The notes below the pieces were generated by a model that searched no databases, was not told the DNA's origin, and was given only the letters and a program-made list of their open reading frames with translations. DNA of 64,000 nt from Campylobacteraceae bacterium (lineage in GTDB: Bacteria > Campylobacterota > Campylobacteria > Campylobacterales > Campylobacteraceae): contig JAISAU010000007.1 of NCBI GenBank assembly GCA_031266555.1, positions 62,001 through 126,000 of the forward strand. Reading direction: 5' to 3'. Shown here in pieces: positions 1-9,608 of the stretch. A program made the translations under genes and the position numbers. Positions within the stretch are counted from its first letter, which is position 1. Each line of letters begins with the position of its first letter.

Positions 1-2387
1 TAAGAAAGCAACTTCCCATCGCTATAGAGTGGATTAAAAAAATGGGATTTGCCGAATACTCAAAAGAGGGTTATGAAGCGGACGACGTCATAGCTTCAAT
101 GGTGAAATTTGCAAAAAACAGCGATTTAAGAGTGCGAATTGTTACGCACGATAAGGATTTGTATCAGTTAATAGACGATGGTAAAGTCACTATATTTGAA
201 CCTGTCAAAAAGATAGAGATAGGCGAAAAAGGGTGCTTTGACAAGTTTGGATTGCCGCCTTCAAAAATTAGAGACTATTTGGCGCTTACCGGCGACGCGT
301 CCGATAATATTCCCGGAGTTAAAGGCATAGGGCCGGTGGGAGCGAGAAAGCTTTTAAGCGAATTTGGCGATATAAAAAATATATATGAAAATATAGATAA
401 AGTGAGAAACGAAAGGATTAAAGAGCTTTTAAAAGAGGGTCGGCAAAGCGCGTTTATAAGCTTAAAACTTACCGCGCTTGACGACTCTTTGGACGTTTAT
501 GAAAAACTTGAAAAGTTTCAATTCCCGGTTGATGAACCGCTGCTTGCGATAAAAGACGAATTGCTTGAAAATAGTATGCATACTATCTTAAATCGCGTTA
601 GTGTAAAAAAGAGACAAGAGGTTTTGAGTTTTGAAGCTATTTTGCTTGACAGCAGAGAAAAACTTTTTGAAGTCGTAGACAAAATCCCGCAAAGCGCGCT
701 TTTAGCGTTTGATACCGAAACAAACTCTTTGGATTCGAGAAACGCCGATATTATCGGATTTTCATTTTGTTTTGAAGAAGATAGAGCTTATTATGTGCCT
801 ATCGCGCACTTTTATCTTGGAGTCGGCGAGCAAGTAAGCAAAAGCGACGCCAAAGAAGCGCTTCGTAAACTCTTTGAGCGCAAAATTATAGGTCAAAATA
901 TCAAATTTGACATGAACGTTATATCTAATAATTTTGATTTAAAGATAGATATTTATGCTGACACTATGATAATGGCATGGCTTTTAAGTTCCGAATATAG
1001 CGTTAGTATGGACTCTTTGGCAAAAAGACTTTTAAATTATACTACTGTGAAATTTTCCGAGATTGTACAAAAAAAATCTACTTTTGCCGACGTTGATATA
1101 AAAACGGCTTGCGATTATGCCGCGGAAGACGCGTGGGTGACGCTTAAGCTATTCCATAAATTAAAAGATTTGCTTGAGCCAAAACTTCTTGAGATAGCAA
1201 GACATGTAGAGTTTTTGTTCATAGAAATTTTAAGAGATATGGAAAACGAGGGTATAAAAGTAGATACGGATTATTTGTCAAAATTGCTTCAAAAAAGCGA
1301 AAGTGCTATCGGAGAACTCACTAAAGAGATTTATAAACTATGCGACAGAGAGTTTAACATAAATTCGCCTCAGCAAATGGGTAATATTTTATTTGAGCAT
1401 TTAGGTCTAAAAGCATATAAAAAGACGAAAATCGGCTATAGCACAGATGAAAATGTTTTAAGCGAACTTGTAAAAGAACACCCTGTAGTTGAAAAACTTT
1501 TGGAGTATAGGGAACTTTATAAATTAAAATCCACATACATAGAGCCGCTCTTAAAACTTGGACTTTCAGATAAAAATTCGCGCGTGCGCACAAGTTTTTT
1601 GCAGACAGGAACATCTACGGGAAGACTTAGTTCAAAAGAGCCGAATTTGCAAAATATTCCGGTCAGAACCGAGCTTGGCAAAGAGGTAAGAGCGGCGTTT
1701 ATAGCAAAAGAGGGATTTAAACTCATAGGTATTGATTATTCGCAAATAGAGCTTAGGCTTTTAGCGCATTTTAGTTTGGACGAAGCTTTGGTAAACGCTT
1801 TTATGGGGGATAAAGATATCCATTTTGAGACTGCCGTTAAGCTTTTCGGCGAAAACGCCAAGAGTATGAGAAACGTTGCGAAAAGTATCAATTTTGGACT
1901 ATTATACGGTATGGGCGCTAGAAAATTAGCGCAAACCATTAATGTCTCTCAAACAGAAGCGAAAGGCTATATAGATAGCTATTTCGCCTCTTTTCCAACC
2001 GTAAAAACATATCTTGCCTCTATTGACGTGGGAGCGAGAAGAGACGGATTTATACGAACTATTTTAGGACGCAAGAGAAATTTTGATTTTGCCTCCGCTT
2101 CCGCCTTGCAAGTCGCTAATTATGGCAGGGAAGCGATAAACGCCGTTTTTCAAGGAAGCGCCGCGGATTTGATTAAACTTGCTATGTTAAAAATAAAAAA
2201 CAGCATTTTAAAAGACGACGCGAAATTGTTACTGCAAATTCATGATGAACTTATATTTGAGACGAAAAGCGAAAATGCTTTGGATTTCGCGAAACAAGCG
2301 AGCGAAATTATGGAAAATATTTGGAAATTAAACGTGCCTTTAAAAACTACCGTTAGCATAGGCAATAATTGGGGAGAATTAAAATAA
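1..2387 (+). CDS. polA: DNA polymerase I, 5'-truncated by the window edge
   Basis: Replication and repair polymerase that removes RNA primers and fills gaps. The reading frame is open from base 3 to the stop at 2385-2387, and the residues before the first ATG (position 42) still match PolA, so the true start lies upstream of the window. What remains covers the end of the 5'-3' exonuclease domain (EADDVIAS, LTGDASDNIPGVKGIG). The 3'-5' proofreading domain keeps its acidic motifs (FDTETNSLD, QNIKFDMNVI, DYAAEDAWVTL), so proofreading should be active. The polymerase domain has motif A (IDYSQIELRLLAHFS), motif B (RNVAKSINFGLLYGMG) and motif C (LQIHDELIFE). A TACATGTA palindrome begins 8 bases after the stop. 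Family assignment is certain; only the N terminus is unseen. Confidence 0.97.
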   Translation, partial: RKQLPIAIEWIKKMGFAEYSKEGYEADDVIASMVKFAKNSDLRVRIVTHDKDLYQLIDDGKVTIFEPVKKIEIGEKGCFDKFGLPPSKIRDYLALTGDASDNIPGVKGIGPVGARKLLSEFGDIKNIYENIDKVRNERIKELLKEGRQSAFISLKLTALDDSLDVYEKLEKFQFPVDEPLLAIKDELLENSMHTILNRVSVKKRQEVLSFEAILLDSREKLFEVVDKIPQSALLAFDTETNSLDSRNADIIGFSFCFEEDRAYYVPIAHFYLGVGEQVSKSDAKEALRKLFERKIIGQNIKFDMNVISNNFDLKIDIYADTMIMAWLLSSEYSVSMDSLAKRLLNYTTVKFSEIVQKKSTFADVDIKTACDYAAEDAWVTLKLFHKLKDLLEPKLLEIARHVEFLFIEILRDMENEGIKVDTDYLSKLLQKSESAIGELTKEIYKLCDREFNINSPQQMGNILFEHLGLKAYKKTKIGYSTDENVLSELVKEHPVVEKLLEYRELYKLKSTYIEPLLKLGLSDKNSRVRTSFLQTGTSTGRLSSKEPNLQNIPVRTELGKEVRAAFIAKEGFKLIGIDYSQIELRLLAHFSLDEALVNAFMGDKDIHFETAVKLFGENAKSMRNVAKSINFGLLYGMGARKLAQTINVSQTEAKGYIDSYFASFPTVKTYLASIDVGARRDGFIRTILGRKRNFDFASASALQVANYGREAINAVFQGSAADLIKLAMLKIKNSILKDDAKLLLQIHDELIFETKSENALDFAKQASEIMENIWKLNVPLKTTVSIGNNWGELK

Positions 2388-2873
2388 AAATCCGTACATG
2401 TAAAGTTAAAATCTCTCAAAAAGCTTATATGTAACTGTTTTTGTAAGTTTTAATGCTTTGTTTTTTTAATTACATGTGAAGTGCTTGGATATGATAGATA
2501 TTTGATCACTTACATGTAAGAGTATTTTACCGCAAATACAGAGTTTTAAATAAAACGTCTTACATGTAAATATTATTGCAATAAATCTCATATTAATTGT
2601 TTTTTCTTTCATTTGTGATGATACAATCTTTAATTTATGCTAAAATTGAGAAAATTTTTAAAGGATTTGCATGCTGACTTTGAAAAAAGATTTATTTGCA
2701 AAAATAGTTTTCACATTGTTATGTTTATTAGCTTTTAGAATGCTCGCATACGTTACTGTTTAGATAGAGCGTAAAACTTTGCTTTTTTGTCCAAAAAATG
2801 TAAATAAAGTTTAAAGCTTACATGTAAGGATAAAATATTGCGCTAAATTATCCTACATGTAAGGGAATTTAAA
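2388..2873. repeat. Spacer with a cluster of TACATGTA palindromes
   Basis: This 486-base gap between polA and the converging acyltransferase gene holds five exact copies of TACATGTA, at 2395, 2511, 2561, 2819 and 2854, and one variant TACATGTG at 2471. Several extend to CTTACATGTAAG. It also contains a possible 30-codon gene at 2671-2763, listed separately. I see no convincing GC-rich terminator after polA here, so the palindromes themselves may serve that or another role; this is inference. Confidence 0.8.
2671..2763 (+). CDS. Possible 30-residue membrane peptide resembling the SecY N terminus
   Basis: A 30-codon frame with good expression signals: a -10-like TAAAAT at 2641-2646, a ribosome binding site AAAGGA at 2660-2665 and an ATG five bases later. 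The peptide has a charged start (MLTLKKDLFAK) then one hydrophobic helix ending FRMLAYVTV. From memory, the first transmembrane segment of Campylobacterota SecY has the pattern KI..TL...L..R.LAY.PVPG, which this follows until it stops just before the PVPG turn. The stop codon is followed by unrelated sequence. It could be a decayed SecY copy, a functional micro-protein, or chance. No neighbour helps to decide. Confidence 0.35.
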   Translation: MLTLKKDLFAKIVFTLLCLLAFRMLAYVTV

Positions 2874-5800
2874 TCAGCTTCTTTCTTTACTGTTTGATAA
2901 TTCCAAGGCTAACTCTTTTGACGCTTTAAAGTCAGCTTTTCCGCTGGCAAGCTTTGGCAAGACTTCTACTTTATAAAATTCGCTTGGCGTTAAAAGCGGC
3001 GGAAGCGCGGCATTTTTTATAGTTTGCAAAAACTCTTCATGAGATAATTCGTTAACAAATAAAAGCACGATTTTCTCACCTTTTTTATCGTCTTCAAGAT
3101 TAACAGCTATAAGGTCAACTTCGTTTTTAAACAAAGATACTATCGAACTTTCCACACTTGTTAAGCTTATCATCTCGCCACCGATTTTAGCGAAGCGGCT
3201 GTATCTGTCTACTATTGTGACAAAACCCTCTTCGTCTATATGCCCTTTATCACCGCTTTTATAGTATTGCCATTCTCCGATTTTTACTATAACTTCCTCG
3301 GTTTTTTCTTCATTTTTATAATAGCCTTTCATCACTTGCGAACCGCCTATCAAGATAAGTCCGTCTTCGCCTGTAGGCAATTCCTCCAAAGTTTGCGGAT
3401 CAACTATTTTTACGATGGTTCCTGGAAGCGGCATTCCAACCGTTCCGTCTTTGTGAAAAGTCAAAGGTTTGTAAGATACGTATTCTAGGGTGTCGGGCAT
3501 ATTTACGCATACGACCGGAGCGGTTTCTGTTGTTCCGTAACCCTCATATATATTTATGCCGAATTTTATTTTAAAACCGCTTTTTACATCGTCTTTTAAT
3601 TTCTCGGCCCCGGCTACGGCGATTCTTACGCTTTGAAGCATTAAAGGATGAAGTTTTTTATTTTTTATATATAATCTAAAGAATGTCGACGTTCCAAGTA
3701 ATATGCTGGCACGATATTGCACGCACATTTTTCCTATGCCAACAACATCCGTAGGATCGGCTATGCATACCATCAGTATGCCTTCGCAAAGCGGCATTAA
3801 AGTTGTGATAGTAAGTCCAAAAGAGTGAAAAATAGGCAAAGAGTTCAGCACAACGTCATCTTTTTTGAAGTTCAGCAAATCAGCCACTTGTTTGATATTG
3901 GCGAGCAGATTTTTATGCGTTAACTCAACGCCTTTTGGCGCGTCTTCGCTTCCGCTACTAAAGAGTATAACGGCGGTATCGTTCAGTTTAACCGGTTCAA
4001 AGTACAAAAACTCCAAAACCCAAGTTGGGAACAGCAAAACTTTTAAAAGTGTTTTTATAATTTGCGTTTTTGTGAATGTCTCTTTTATATTTTCGGCATA
4101 AATCGCTCTGCCTTCCAAAATTTCTTGAAAATTAAGGCCTCTTGTTTCAAGCTTTTTGACAAAAGTTTTGGAAGTTATAATAGTTTTCAAGCCGCTTTGT
4201 TCCACCGCGTTTTTTAAGGTTTCTATGCTGAGCGTATAATTTAAGTTGATAGATTTTTTGCCTAAAGCAAAAAGAGCGAGATTAACTATCGCTCCTACAG
4301 CGGAAGAGGGCAATAAAACGCCTATATTTTCCTCATCTTTCAACACGCCTTTTAATTTTTTTATAAATAAAATAACGGAGGTTAAAAGTTTTAAATTATT
4401 TAATTTCACTCCTGTCGATTGGTCTATAACGGATATCGCGAATAGTGACGAATTCGCACGTTTTAGCCAGTGATAATGCAAAGGTTTTTGATTTGACAAG
4501 TAAAAATCCCAAGCCGCGAGCGACAATTTTATAACAGCTTGTTTGACCTCATTCGCTTTTGCGCTTGATTTTAACGCTTCTCCAAAAGCTATCATTATCT
4601 CTCTTTTGCCGCTCGTTTGACGAAGTTGCTTATAATAATCGTCCGCGCGAGAGAAAGTAGAGCCCCAAAGACCTCTTAGATAAAATGGGATAATTGGCAC
4701 GTCAATATCGGCAACTGAAAGTTCAAAACCTCTTTCAAATTTGCCTATTTGTCCGTTATAACTTATAATTCCTTCCGGAAACAACGCGACTACTTCGCCG
4801 TTTTTAAGTCTCGCTCTAATGCTTTCAATCGCTGATTTGCTAGCGCCCCCAGCTATTGGTATAACGTCAAAAAATTTAAATATCCAAGTTAAATACCATT
4901 TGTCGTAATATGTCTTGAACATCGCAAATTTAAGCGCTCTTGGACTTGCCACTTGCAAAATTAACCAATCTATCCAACTTATATGATTGCCAAGTAAAAG
5001 CGCTCCGCCGCTTGATGGAATATTTTCAATACCTTGTATATTTGTTTTGTAACCTATTTTTAAAATTGGGAACAATAAGATTCTCGCGAACAAGTGAGGC
5101 ACTTGTTTTATGGCGTACAAAGCTCCTAAAAACGCTATTAAAGTCGTTATTAAAAACAGTTCTGTCGTGGAAAAGTCAAATAAGACGAATAAAACCGTTA
5201 AAGCCAAAAAAGAGACCATGGCGCAATTTTGAATAAAATTGTTTCCGGCTAATATTTTGCCAATTTGCGCGTCGTTTGAAAAGTATTGTATGATGGAGTT
5301 TAGGGGAACTATAAGAAGTCCTCCGAAAAATCCGAATATTAAAGAGTAAAATCCCATTAAAAGCGCGTGATTGGCAAATGTCATACCGCAGAGTGCGGCA
5401 AACATTCCAAGCGCGCCTATGGGTATAATGCCAAGCTCTATGTGTCTTTTTGAGCAAATTCCGGCTATGACGGAACCGCTTATGAGTCCTATCGCGCTTA
5501 CGGCTAAAATGCCTTGGATGATAATAGCGTTGTTATCCCCCGTTATCATTTTATAATGCGCCGGAAATGCCGCTATAACCATTTGCGAGATTCCCCAAAA
5601 GATACTAAGCCCTATTATGCTAAGCCAAATATCTTTATTGCTTCTTACTGTTTTTAAATTTTTGCGAAGATATTTTAATTTCAAGTACTCTTTAAAATCA
5701 AATCTCTCTTTTATGGGTTTAGCATCAAAAAACGGTATTTTAAAAGCGAAAAACGCCTCTAAAGAGCTTAAAATCACAAGCAAAAATCCTATGGGCGTCA

Positions 5801-6338
5801 TATATGTCAAAATAACATTCGGGTCAACAATATCTTGCATGTAGTATTTTTCAAAAATAGCCGAAAACACAAAAGAGCTAAGAAGAATGGCGATGATAGT
5901 TAAAGCTTGAATAACGCCGTTCGCGAGACTGAGCTTTTCAACGCCGACAAAGCGTTTGATGAGTCCGTATTTCGCGGGTGAGTAAAACGCGCTTTGGACA
6001 GCCAATAAAAACGTCATAATAAAAGCGAATACAAACCAGCCTTGATAGTAGCTTACAAGTATCAATACGCTAAGCGCTATCGCCGTGAGAGTCGCGTATC
6101 TTATAACTGTTGTTTTTGAAAATTTGTCGTTTATAAAACCTGCGGGAGAAAATAAAAATATAAAAGGAAGCAGTATCATAGCGTTTACAAGAGCGACTAG
6201 GATCACTAAAGTATTGCCGTCAAAGCTTTTTATTAAAACGTTTTGAATCGTTATCTTATGCGCCAAATCAACGGAAGCATTGATAAACATAATGAGAATA
6301 AACGGCAAAAACCCGCGTATTTTTAAAAGCCGAAGCAT
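2874..6338 (-). CDS. aas: MFS transporter / acyltransferase / acyl-ACP synthetase fusion (LplT-Aas type)
   Basis: Predicted to import and re-acylate lysophospholipids: a flippase brings the lyso-lipid in, and acyl-ACP synthetase plus acyltransferase restore it to phospholipid at the inner membrane. At 1154 residues it joins three parts. Residues 1 to about 410 are an MFS-type transporter with about 12 hydrophobic segments. Residues about 420-640 are a PlsC-type acyltransferase with the HX4D motif in GNHISWIDW and an FPEG motif. The rest is an AMP-forming ligase with the phosphate-binding loop FSSGSEDAPKGVELTH and the YGTTETAP motif. In E. coli the same functions are two proteins, LplT and Aas; fused forms are known elsewhere. 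No neighbour of the same pathway lies beside it. Confidence 0.88.
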   Translation of the reverse strand: MLRLLKIRGFLPFILIMFINASVDLAHKITIQNVLIKSFDGNTLVILVALVNAMILLPFIFLFSPAGFINDKFSKTTVIRYATLTAIALSVLILVSYYQGWFVFAFIMTFLLAVQSAFYSPAKYGLIKRFVGVEKLSLANGVIQALTIIAILLSSFVFSAIFEKYYMQDIVDPNVILTYMTPIGFLLVILSSLEAFFAFKIPFFDAKPIKERFDFKEYLKLKYLRKNLKTVRSNKDIWLSIIGLSIFWGISQMVIAAFPAHYKMITGDNNAIIIQGILAVSAIGLISGSVIAGICSKRHIELGIIPIGALGMFAALCGMTFANHALLMGFYSLIFGFFGGLLIVPLNSIIQYFSNDAQIGKILAGNNFIQNCAMVSFLALTVLFVLFDFSTTELFLITTLIAFLGALYAIKQVPHLFARILLFPILKIGYKTNIQGIENIPSSGGALLLGNHISWIDWLILQVASPRALKFAMFKTYYDKWYLTWIFKFFDVIPIAGGASKSAIESIRARLKNGEVVALFPEGIISYNGQIGKFERGFELSVADIDVPIIPFYLRGLWGSTFSRADDYYKQLRQTSGKREIMIAFGEALKSSAKANEVKQAVIKLSLAAWDFYLSNQKPLHYHWLKRANSSLFAISVIDQSTGVKLNNLKLLTSVILFIKKLKGVLKDEENIGVLLPSSAVGAIVNLALFALGKKSINLNYTLSIETLKNAVEQSGLKTIITSKTFVKKLETRGLNFQEILEGRAIYAENIKETFTKTQIIKTLLKVLLFPTWVLEFLYFEPVKLNDTAVILFSSGSEDAPKGVELTHKNLLANIKQVADLLNFKKDDVVLNSLPIFHSFGLTITTLMPLCEGILMVCIADPTDVVGIGKMCVQYRASILLGTSTFFRLYIKNKKLHPLMLQSVRIAVAGAEKLKDDVKSGFKIKFGINIYEGYGTTETAPVVCVNMPDTLEYVSYKPLTFHKDGTVGMPLPGTIVKIVDPQTLEELPTGEDGLILIGGSQVMKGYYKNEEKTEEVIVKIGEWQYYKSGDKGHIDEEGFVTIVDRYSRFAKIGGEMISLTSVESSIVSLFKNEVDLIAVNLEDDKKGEKIVLLFVNELSHEEFLQTIKNAALPPLLTPSEFYKVEVLPKLASGKADFKASKELALELSNSKERS

Positions 6339-6659
6339 TACATGTCCTTATTTAAAAAATAAATTTAATTATATGAAAGAAATACTTTAAAAGAACTATT
6401 TTATCTTTTAAGAACAAACAGGCAATAAAATGGCTATATTACATTTTATTAATTTAATCATTCCTTTTTATTGTCCATTTGGGCATTTTTTAAGCTCTCA
6501 CACGATACATTTTACAAATATTTTTAAAAGGCGAGATTTTTGCTATGGCGAATGAGAAGGGCTATATCAAAAGAAGCTAAATGCATTTGGCTATTTTTTA
6601 GAGATGGACGCATAGACGTTTACGCGGAAATTACTAAAAGATTTATTGATTAAAGGGGA
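6339..6659. other. Spacer upstream of the amidohydrolase gene
   Basis: A 321-base AT-rich gap between divergent genes. It contains the motif variant TTACATGTCC at 6339-6348, directly before the start of the acyltransferase fusion gene, and a possible short coding frame at 6540-6653 (listed separately). I see no RNA gene or clear terminator. Confidence 0.6.
6540..6653 (+). CDS. Possible 37-residue peptide, unknown
   Basis: A short frame starting at TTG 6540, eight bases after an AAAAGG ribosome binding site (6526-6531), and ending 12 bases before the start codon of the amidohydrolase, whose own ribosome binding site overlaps its stop. An internal ATG at 6552 would give 33 residues. The peptide is basic and unstructured-looking at its start, with CIWLFFRDGRIDVYAEITKR in the middle. 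I do not recognise it. The position suggests a translated leader or a co-transcribed small protein, but a chance frame is equally possible. Confidence 0.3.
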   Translation: MLWRMRRAISKEAKCIWLFFRDGRIDVYAEITKRFID

Positions 6660-6665
6660 TTGGTT

Positions 6666-7643
6666 ATGGTTGATATGCATGTACATCTTTTAAGCAGTCA
6701 AGTCGGATTTAAACGCTTGTATGACAAGCTTGCCATTATGTTTTTTGCAAGACGCCTCGGCGCAAACCCAAGACGACTTATAAAAAATAGCTATGAAGAA
6801 TATGTAAATACGCTTACTAAGTCAGTCAAAACTTCAAAAAAAATTAAAAAAATAACTCTTTTTGGCATTGACGATAAAATAAACAAGGAAGGTAAACTGC
6901 TGCATAAAGACAATACGGTGTGTGCTAGCAATGATGATGTGTTAAATCTTTATAAAAACCATTCGGATATCATTATCCCGTTTTTTTCTATAAATCCATT
7001 GAGGAATGACGCCCTAAAACTTATAGATAAGTATGCCAATGCGGGCTTTAAGGGAGCGAAATTTATGCAAAACTACTGGGAGATAGATACAAATGATGAA
7101 AAATTTATCCCGTATTATGAAAAGCTTAAGAAAAAAAATTTGCCCGTCATTTTTCACATAGGAAGTGAAAGCAGTCTGCCTTCAAATAAAGCTTACGAAT
7201 CTTTAAAAATGATAGATCTACCGCTAAAACTCGGCGTCAAAGTGATAGTTGCGCATATGGCGCTAAGTTATGAGCCGTTAAAAATATCGCGGGCTTTAAA
7301 ACGTAATCCCAAATACTATCCGCAAGAGTACTTCACACTTATTGAAATGCTCAAAACTTATGATAATCTTTATGCTGATATTTCGGCTATATTAACACCT
7401 GTAAGAGCTAAAGTCTTGAGACATTTAAGCCGCGAAAAAGAGATACATCATAAACTCTTATATGCTTCAGACTATCCGGTGCCGTTTTCCATCATATTGA
7501 ACAGTTATGATTTACCGCTTTCAAAAAGACTGAAGTTTGTGTTTGAGAAAAACCCATTTGACAGATATGCTCTTGTTATCGGCGAGTATTTTCCGCAGGG
7601 AAACGCGATATATACAAACTATAAAAAGGTTTTAGAAATTTAA
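6666..7643 (+). CDS. Amidohydrolase-2 family metal-dependent hydrolase
   Basis: A soluble TIM-barrel hydrolase of the amidohydrolase superfamily; the substrate cannot be named. Metal-binding features are visible: the N-terminal HxH in DMHVHLL, a candidate Lys in FKGAKFMQNYW, His in PVIFHIGSES, His in VIVAHMALSY and the late Asp in LLYASDYPVPF. I chose ATG 6666 over TTG 6660 because it sits seven bases from the AGGGG at 6654-6658. The gene stands alone. Its residues 20-60 are basic and lack family motifs. Family is well supported, exact reaction unknown. Confidence 0.8.
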   Translation: MVDMHVHLLSSQVGFKRLYDKLAIMFFARRLGANPRRLIKNSYEEYVNTLTKSVKTSKKIKKITLFGIDDKINKEGKLLHKDNTVCASNDDVLNLYKNHSDIIIPFFSINPLRNDALKLIDKYANAGFKGAKFMQNYWEIDTNDEKFIPYYEKLKKKNLPVIFHIGSESSLPSNKAYESLKMIDLPLKLGVKVIVAHMALSYEPLKISRALKRNPKYYPQEYFTLIEMLKTYDNLYADISAILTPVRAKVLRHLSREKEIHHKLLYASDYPVPFSIILNSYDLPLSKRLKFVFEKNPFDRYALVIGEYFPQGNAIYTNYKKVLEI

Positions 7644-7713
7644 GGACTTTTTAGCAAAAAGTTTAAAAAACGTGATCGGCTTTTCTTGTTATATACCGCA
7701 AAGTTTTATGCAA

Positions 7714-9606
7714 TTATTCGTATATCCAAGATTGATTTTCACAAATATCCTTATAATCAATAAAAGCAGAATAATCAGCAAGTATATTACCCGCTCTCCA
7801 TGCAATCGGTTTAAAATTGCTATATAATTTTAATTCTCCTTTCTCATTGATTTTCAAATCAGCAATACGTCCATTATTTGCCGCAAGCATTGCTATTGGA
7901 ATTCTGAAAACTGGATTGCACTTATCCTTAACAATCAAAGTAACATAAAATGAATATTCGGTATTAGCAAGATCGAGAGAAGAAATATAAATCGGATAGG
8001 TTTTATTCTTATCAATATAATAATCATAAATATGCCACATGCCACTAATTTCACGAAGTATAGCGCCATCTATTTTCACACTATAATCCCATATTTTACC
8101 GATAATATAATAATCATGTATAGACGGATTTTCAGCGATAATTATATTCATGTGTTTTGGAGCTATTCCGTCTATTTTGCCGACAAGCTCCTCATTCTCG
8201 TCGTTAAATTTATAACAAACTTCGCTAGTTTTTGTCTCTTCTATCTTCACCCCATCAAAACTATTAGTTTTCACATATTCGCCATTTACAAGATAAATCT
8301 TACCCTCTTTATCAAACGGATAGACTTTGTCCATATCTTTTATGCTGCTGTCGTATTTATGTTTTGCCTTTAACAATCTATCTTCGCAAACTTTCACATC
8401 ACCCTCTTGTTTTTCTGTGACCTCCCACTGCGAAGGAGCAGTTTTAAACGCTTCTATACTCTCAGACAAAAAGTTTATTATGTACTCTCTCGAAGGGTTT
8501 TGACGTATAGTCCCGATATCAGATATAAGTTGCTCTTGCATGTAGTATTCAAAATCGTGAAATTTATAGTTTGGTATATCAAACACGGCTACATTCGCGT
8601 CGTCATAACACAGATCCGTCAAATCGTCTCCAAAGTAAAATTTAAGTACGGTGCTGCACTCCTCAGGCATAGACATATCGCTTATCTCAGCTATAAGATC
8701 CAAAGCGCCCTCGTCCGATAAAGTTTCGCCAAAATTATACTGTTGATAAAACCTTCTGTAACGCAAAGGGTTTAAAGTATCGCCTCCTACTCTGTTTGGC
8801 CAATTTATAGTAGGGTCGTTGTCGTAAGTTATATGAGAACCTCCGAACGGAACTTTATTCGCAGGACTTGATACGGATATAGCTTTAATGTATCGCTTCA
8901 TCCATTGTTTGTTTTGAGCGTTTATTTTATCTTCCAACTCGTTGGCGAAGAAGTTTCCCTCAGCGTGAGCTATGATGATAACTTGATGCCCCGAAACAAT
9001 ACTTGTCGTTAATGAATTAAACTGAGCGTTCAGATCTACCTCTTTTAAAATGTCGCTAACGGAATTTATAATATTCCAAGTGTATGAACCTATATTTTTA
9101 TCCAAAGCGTCTTTAACGGCGTCTATAACATTTTTATACGCTCCTGAGTCCACAGAATCAAGAGTGTAAGTTAAAGCCATATTTGTTATGGCTTCAAATA
9201 TCTCTTTAGATATGATCTCGACTAATTTATCTTTGGCGGCGTCTGTTACTATGCCTATCTTTGTCGTTTTGCCGGCTATTTTTATAATAGATTCTATCGT
9301 TATCCAAAAGTATTTGTGTTCGGCTTTCTTTTGATTGAACGTCTCAAGCATATCGGCGTAGAAACCGTATGTTTGGTTGTAGAGGAGGTCAAAACGAGCT
9401 TCTTTTTTCATATCGTCAGTGTTACCGTTGTAGATATCTTGTTTGGTAGCGTCAATAATCAATTTTAATGAAGCTTGTGCACCATCTTTTGTAACCAAAA
9501 CCCCGTTAGCGAAATAAATATCGTTTATGCGTTCATCTATTTCTATAACTTGGCTATTAAGAAATATTGGGAATAAAAATATTAAGAGTGATATTATTTT
9601 TTTCAT
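7714..9606 (-). CDS. Secreted alpha/beta-hydrolase-like protein lacking the nucleophile serine
   Basis: A 630-residue exported protein with an N-terminal signal peptide (MKKIISLLIFLFPIFLNSQ). Around residue 215 is QVIIIAHAEGNFFANEL, which has the form of the nucleophile elbow of alpha/beta hydrolases (usually HSQGN in relatives I recall), but the serine is Ala, coded by GCT. A following ITYDNDPTINWP segment and FHDFEYYM could be the Asp and His sites. The C-terminal half has no family I recognise. I chose ATG 9606, five bases after AAGGAG, over GTG 9612; the gene overlaps the end of the lipoprotein gene before it, so the two form an operon. Probably a binding or structural protein rather than an active lipase. 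Confidence 0.7.
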   Translation of the reverse strand: MKKIISLLIFLFPIFLNSQVIEIDERINDIYFANGVLVTKDGAQASLKLIIDATKQDIYNGNTDDMKKEARFDLLYNQTYGFYADMLETFNQKKAEHKYFWITIESIIKIAGKTTKIGIVTDAAKDKLVEIISKEIFEAITNMALTYTLDSVDSGAYKNVIDAVKDALDKNIGSYTWNIINSVSDILKEVDLNAQFNSLTTSIVSGHQVIIIAHAEGNFFANELEDKINAQNKQWMKRYIKAISVSSPANKVPFGGSHITYDNDPTINWPNRVGGDTLNPLRYRRFYQQYNFGETLSDEGALDLIAEISDMSMPEECSTVLKFYFGDDLTDLCYDDANVAVFDIPNYKFHDFEYYMQEQLISDIGTIRQNPSREYIINFLSESIEAFKTAPSQWEVTEKQEGDVKVCEDRLLKAKHKYDSSIKDMDKVYPFDKEGKIYLVNGEYVKTNSFDGVKIEETKTSEVCYKFNDENEELVGKIDGIAPKHMNIIIAENPSIHDYYIIGKIWDYSVKIDGAILREISGMWHIYDYYIDKNKTYPIYISSLDLANTEYSFYVTLIVKDKCNPVFRIPIAMLAANNGRIADLKINEKGELKLYSNFKPIAWRAGNILADYSAFIDYKDICENQSWIYE

Positions 9607-9608
9607 TG

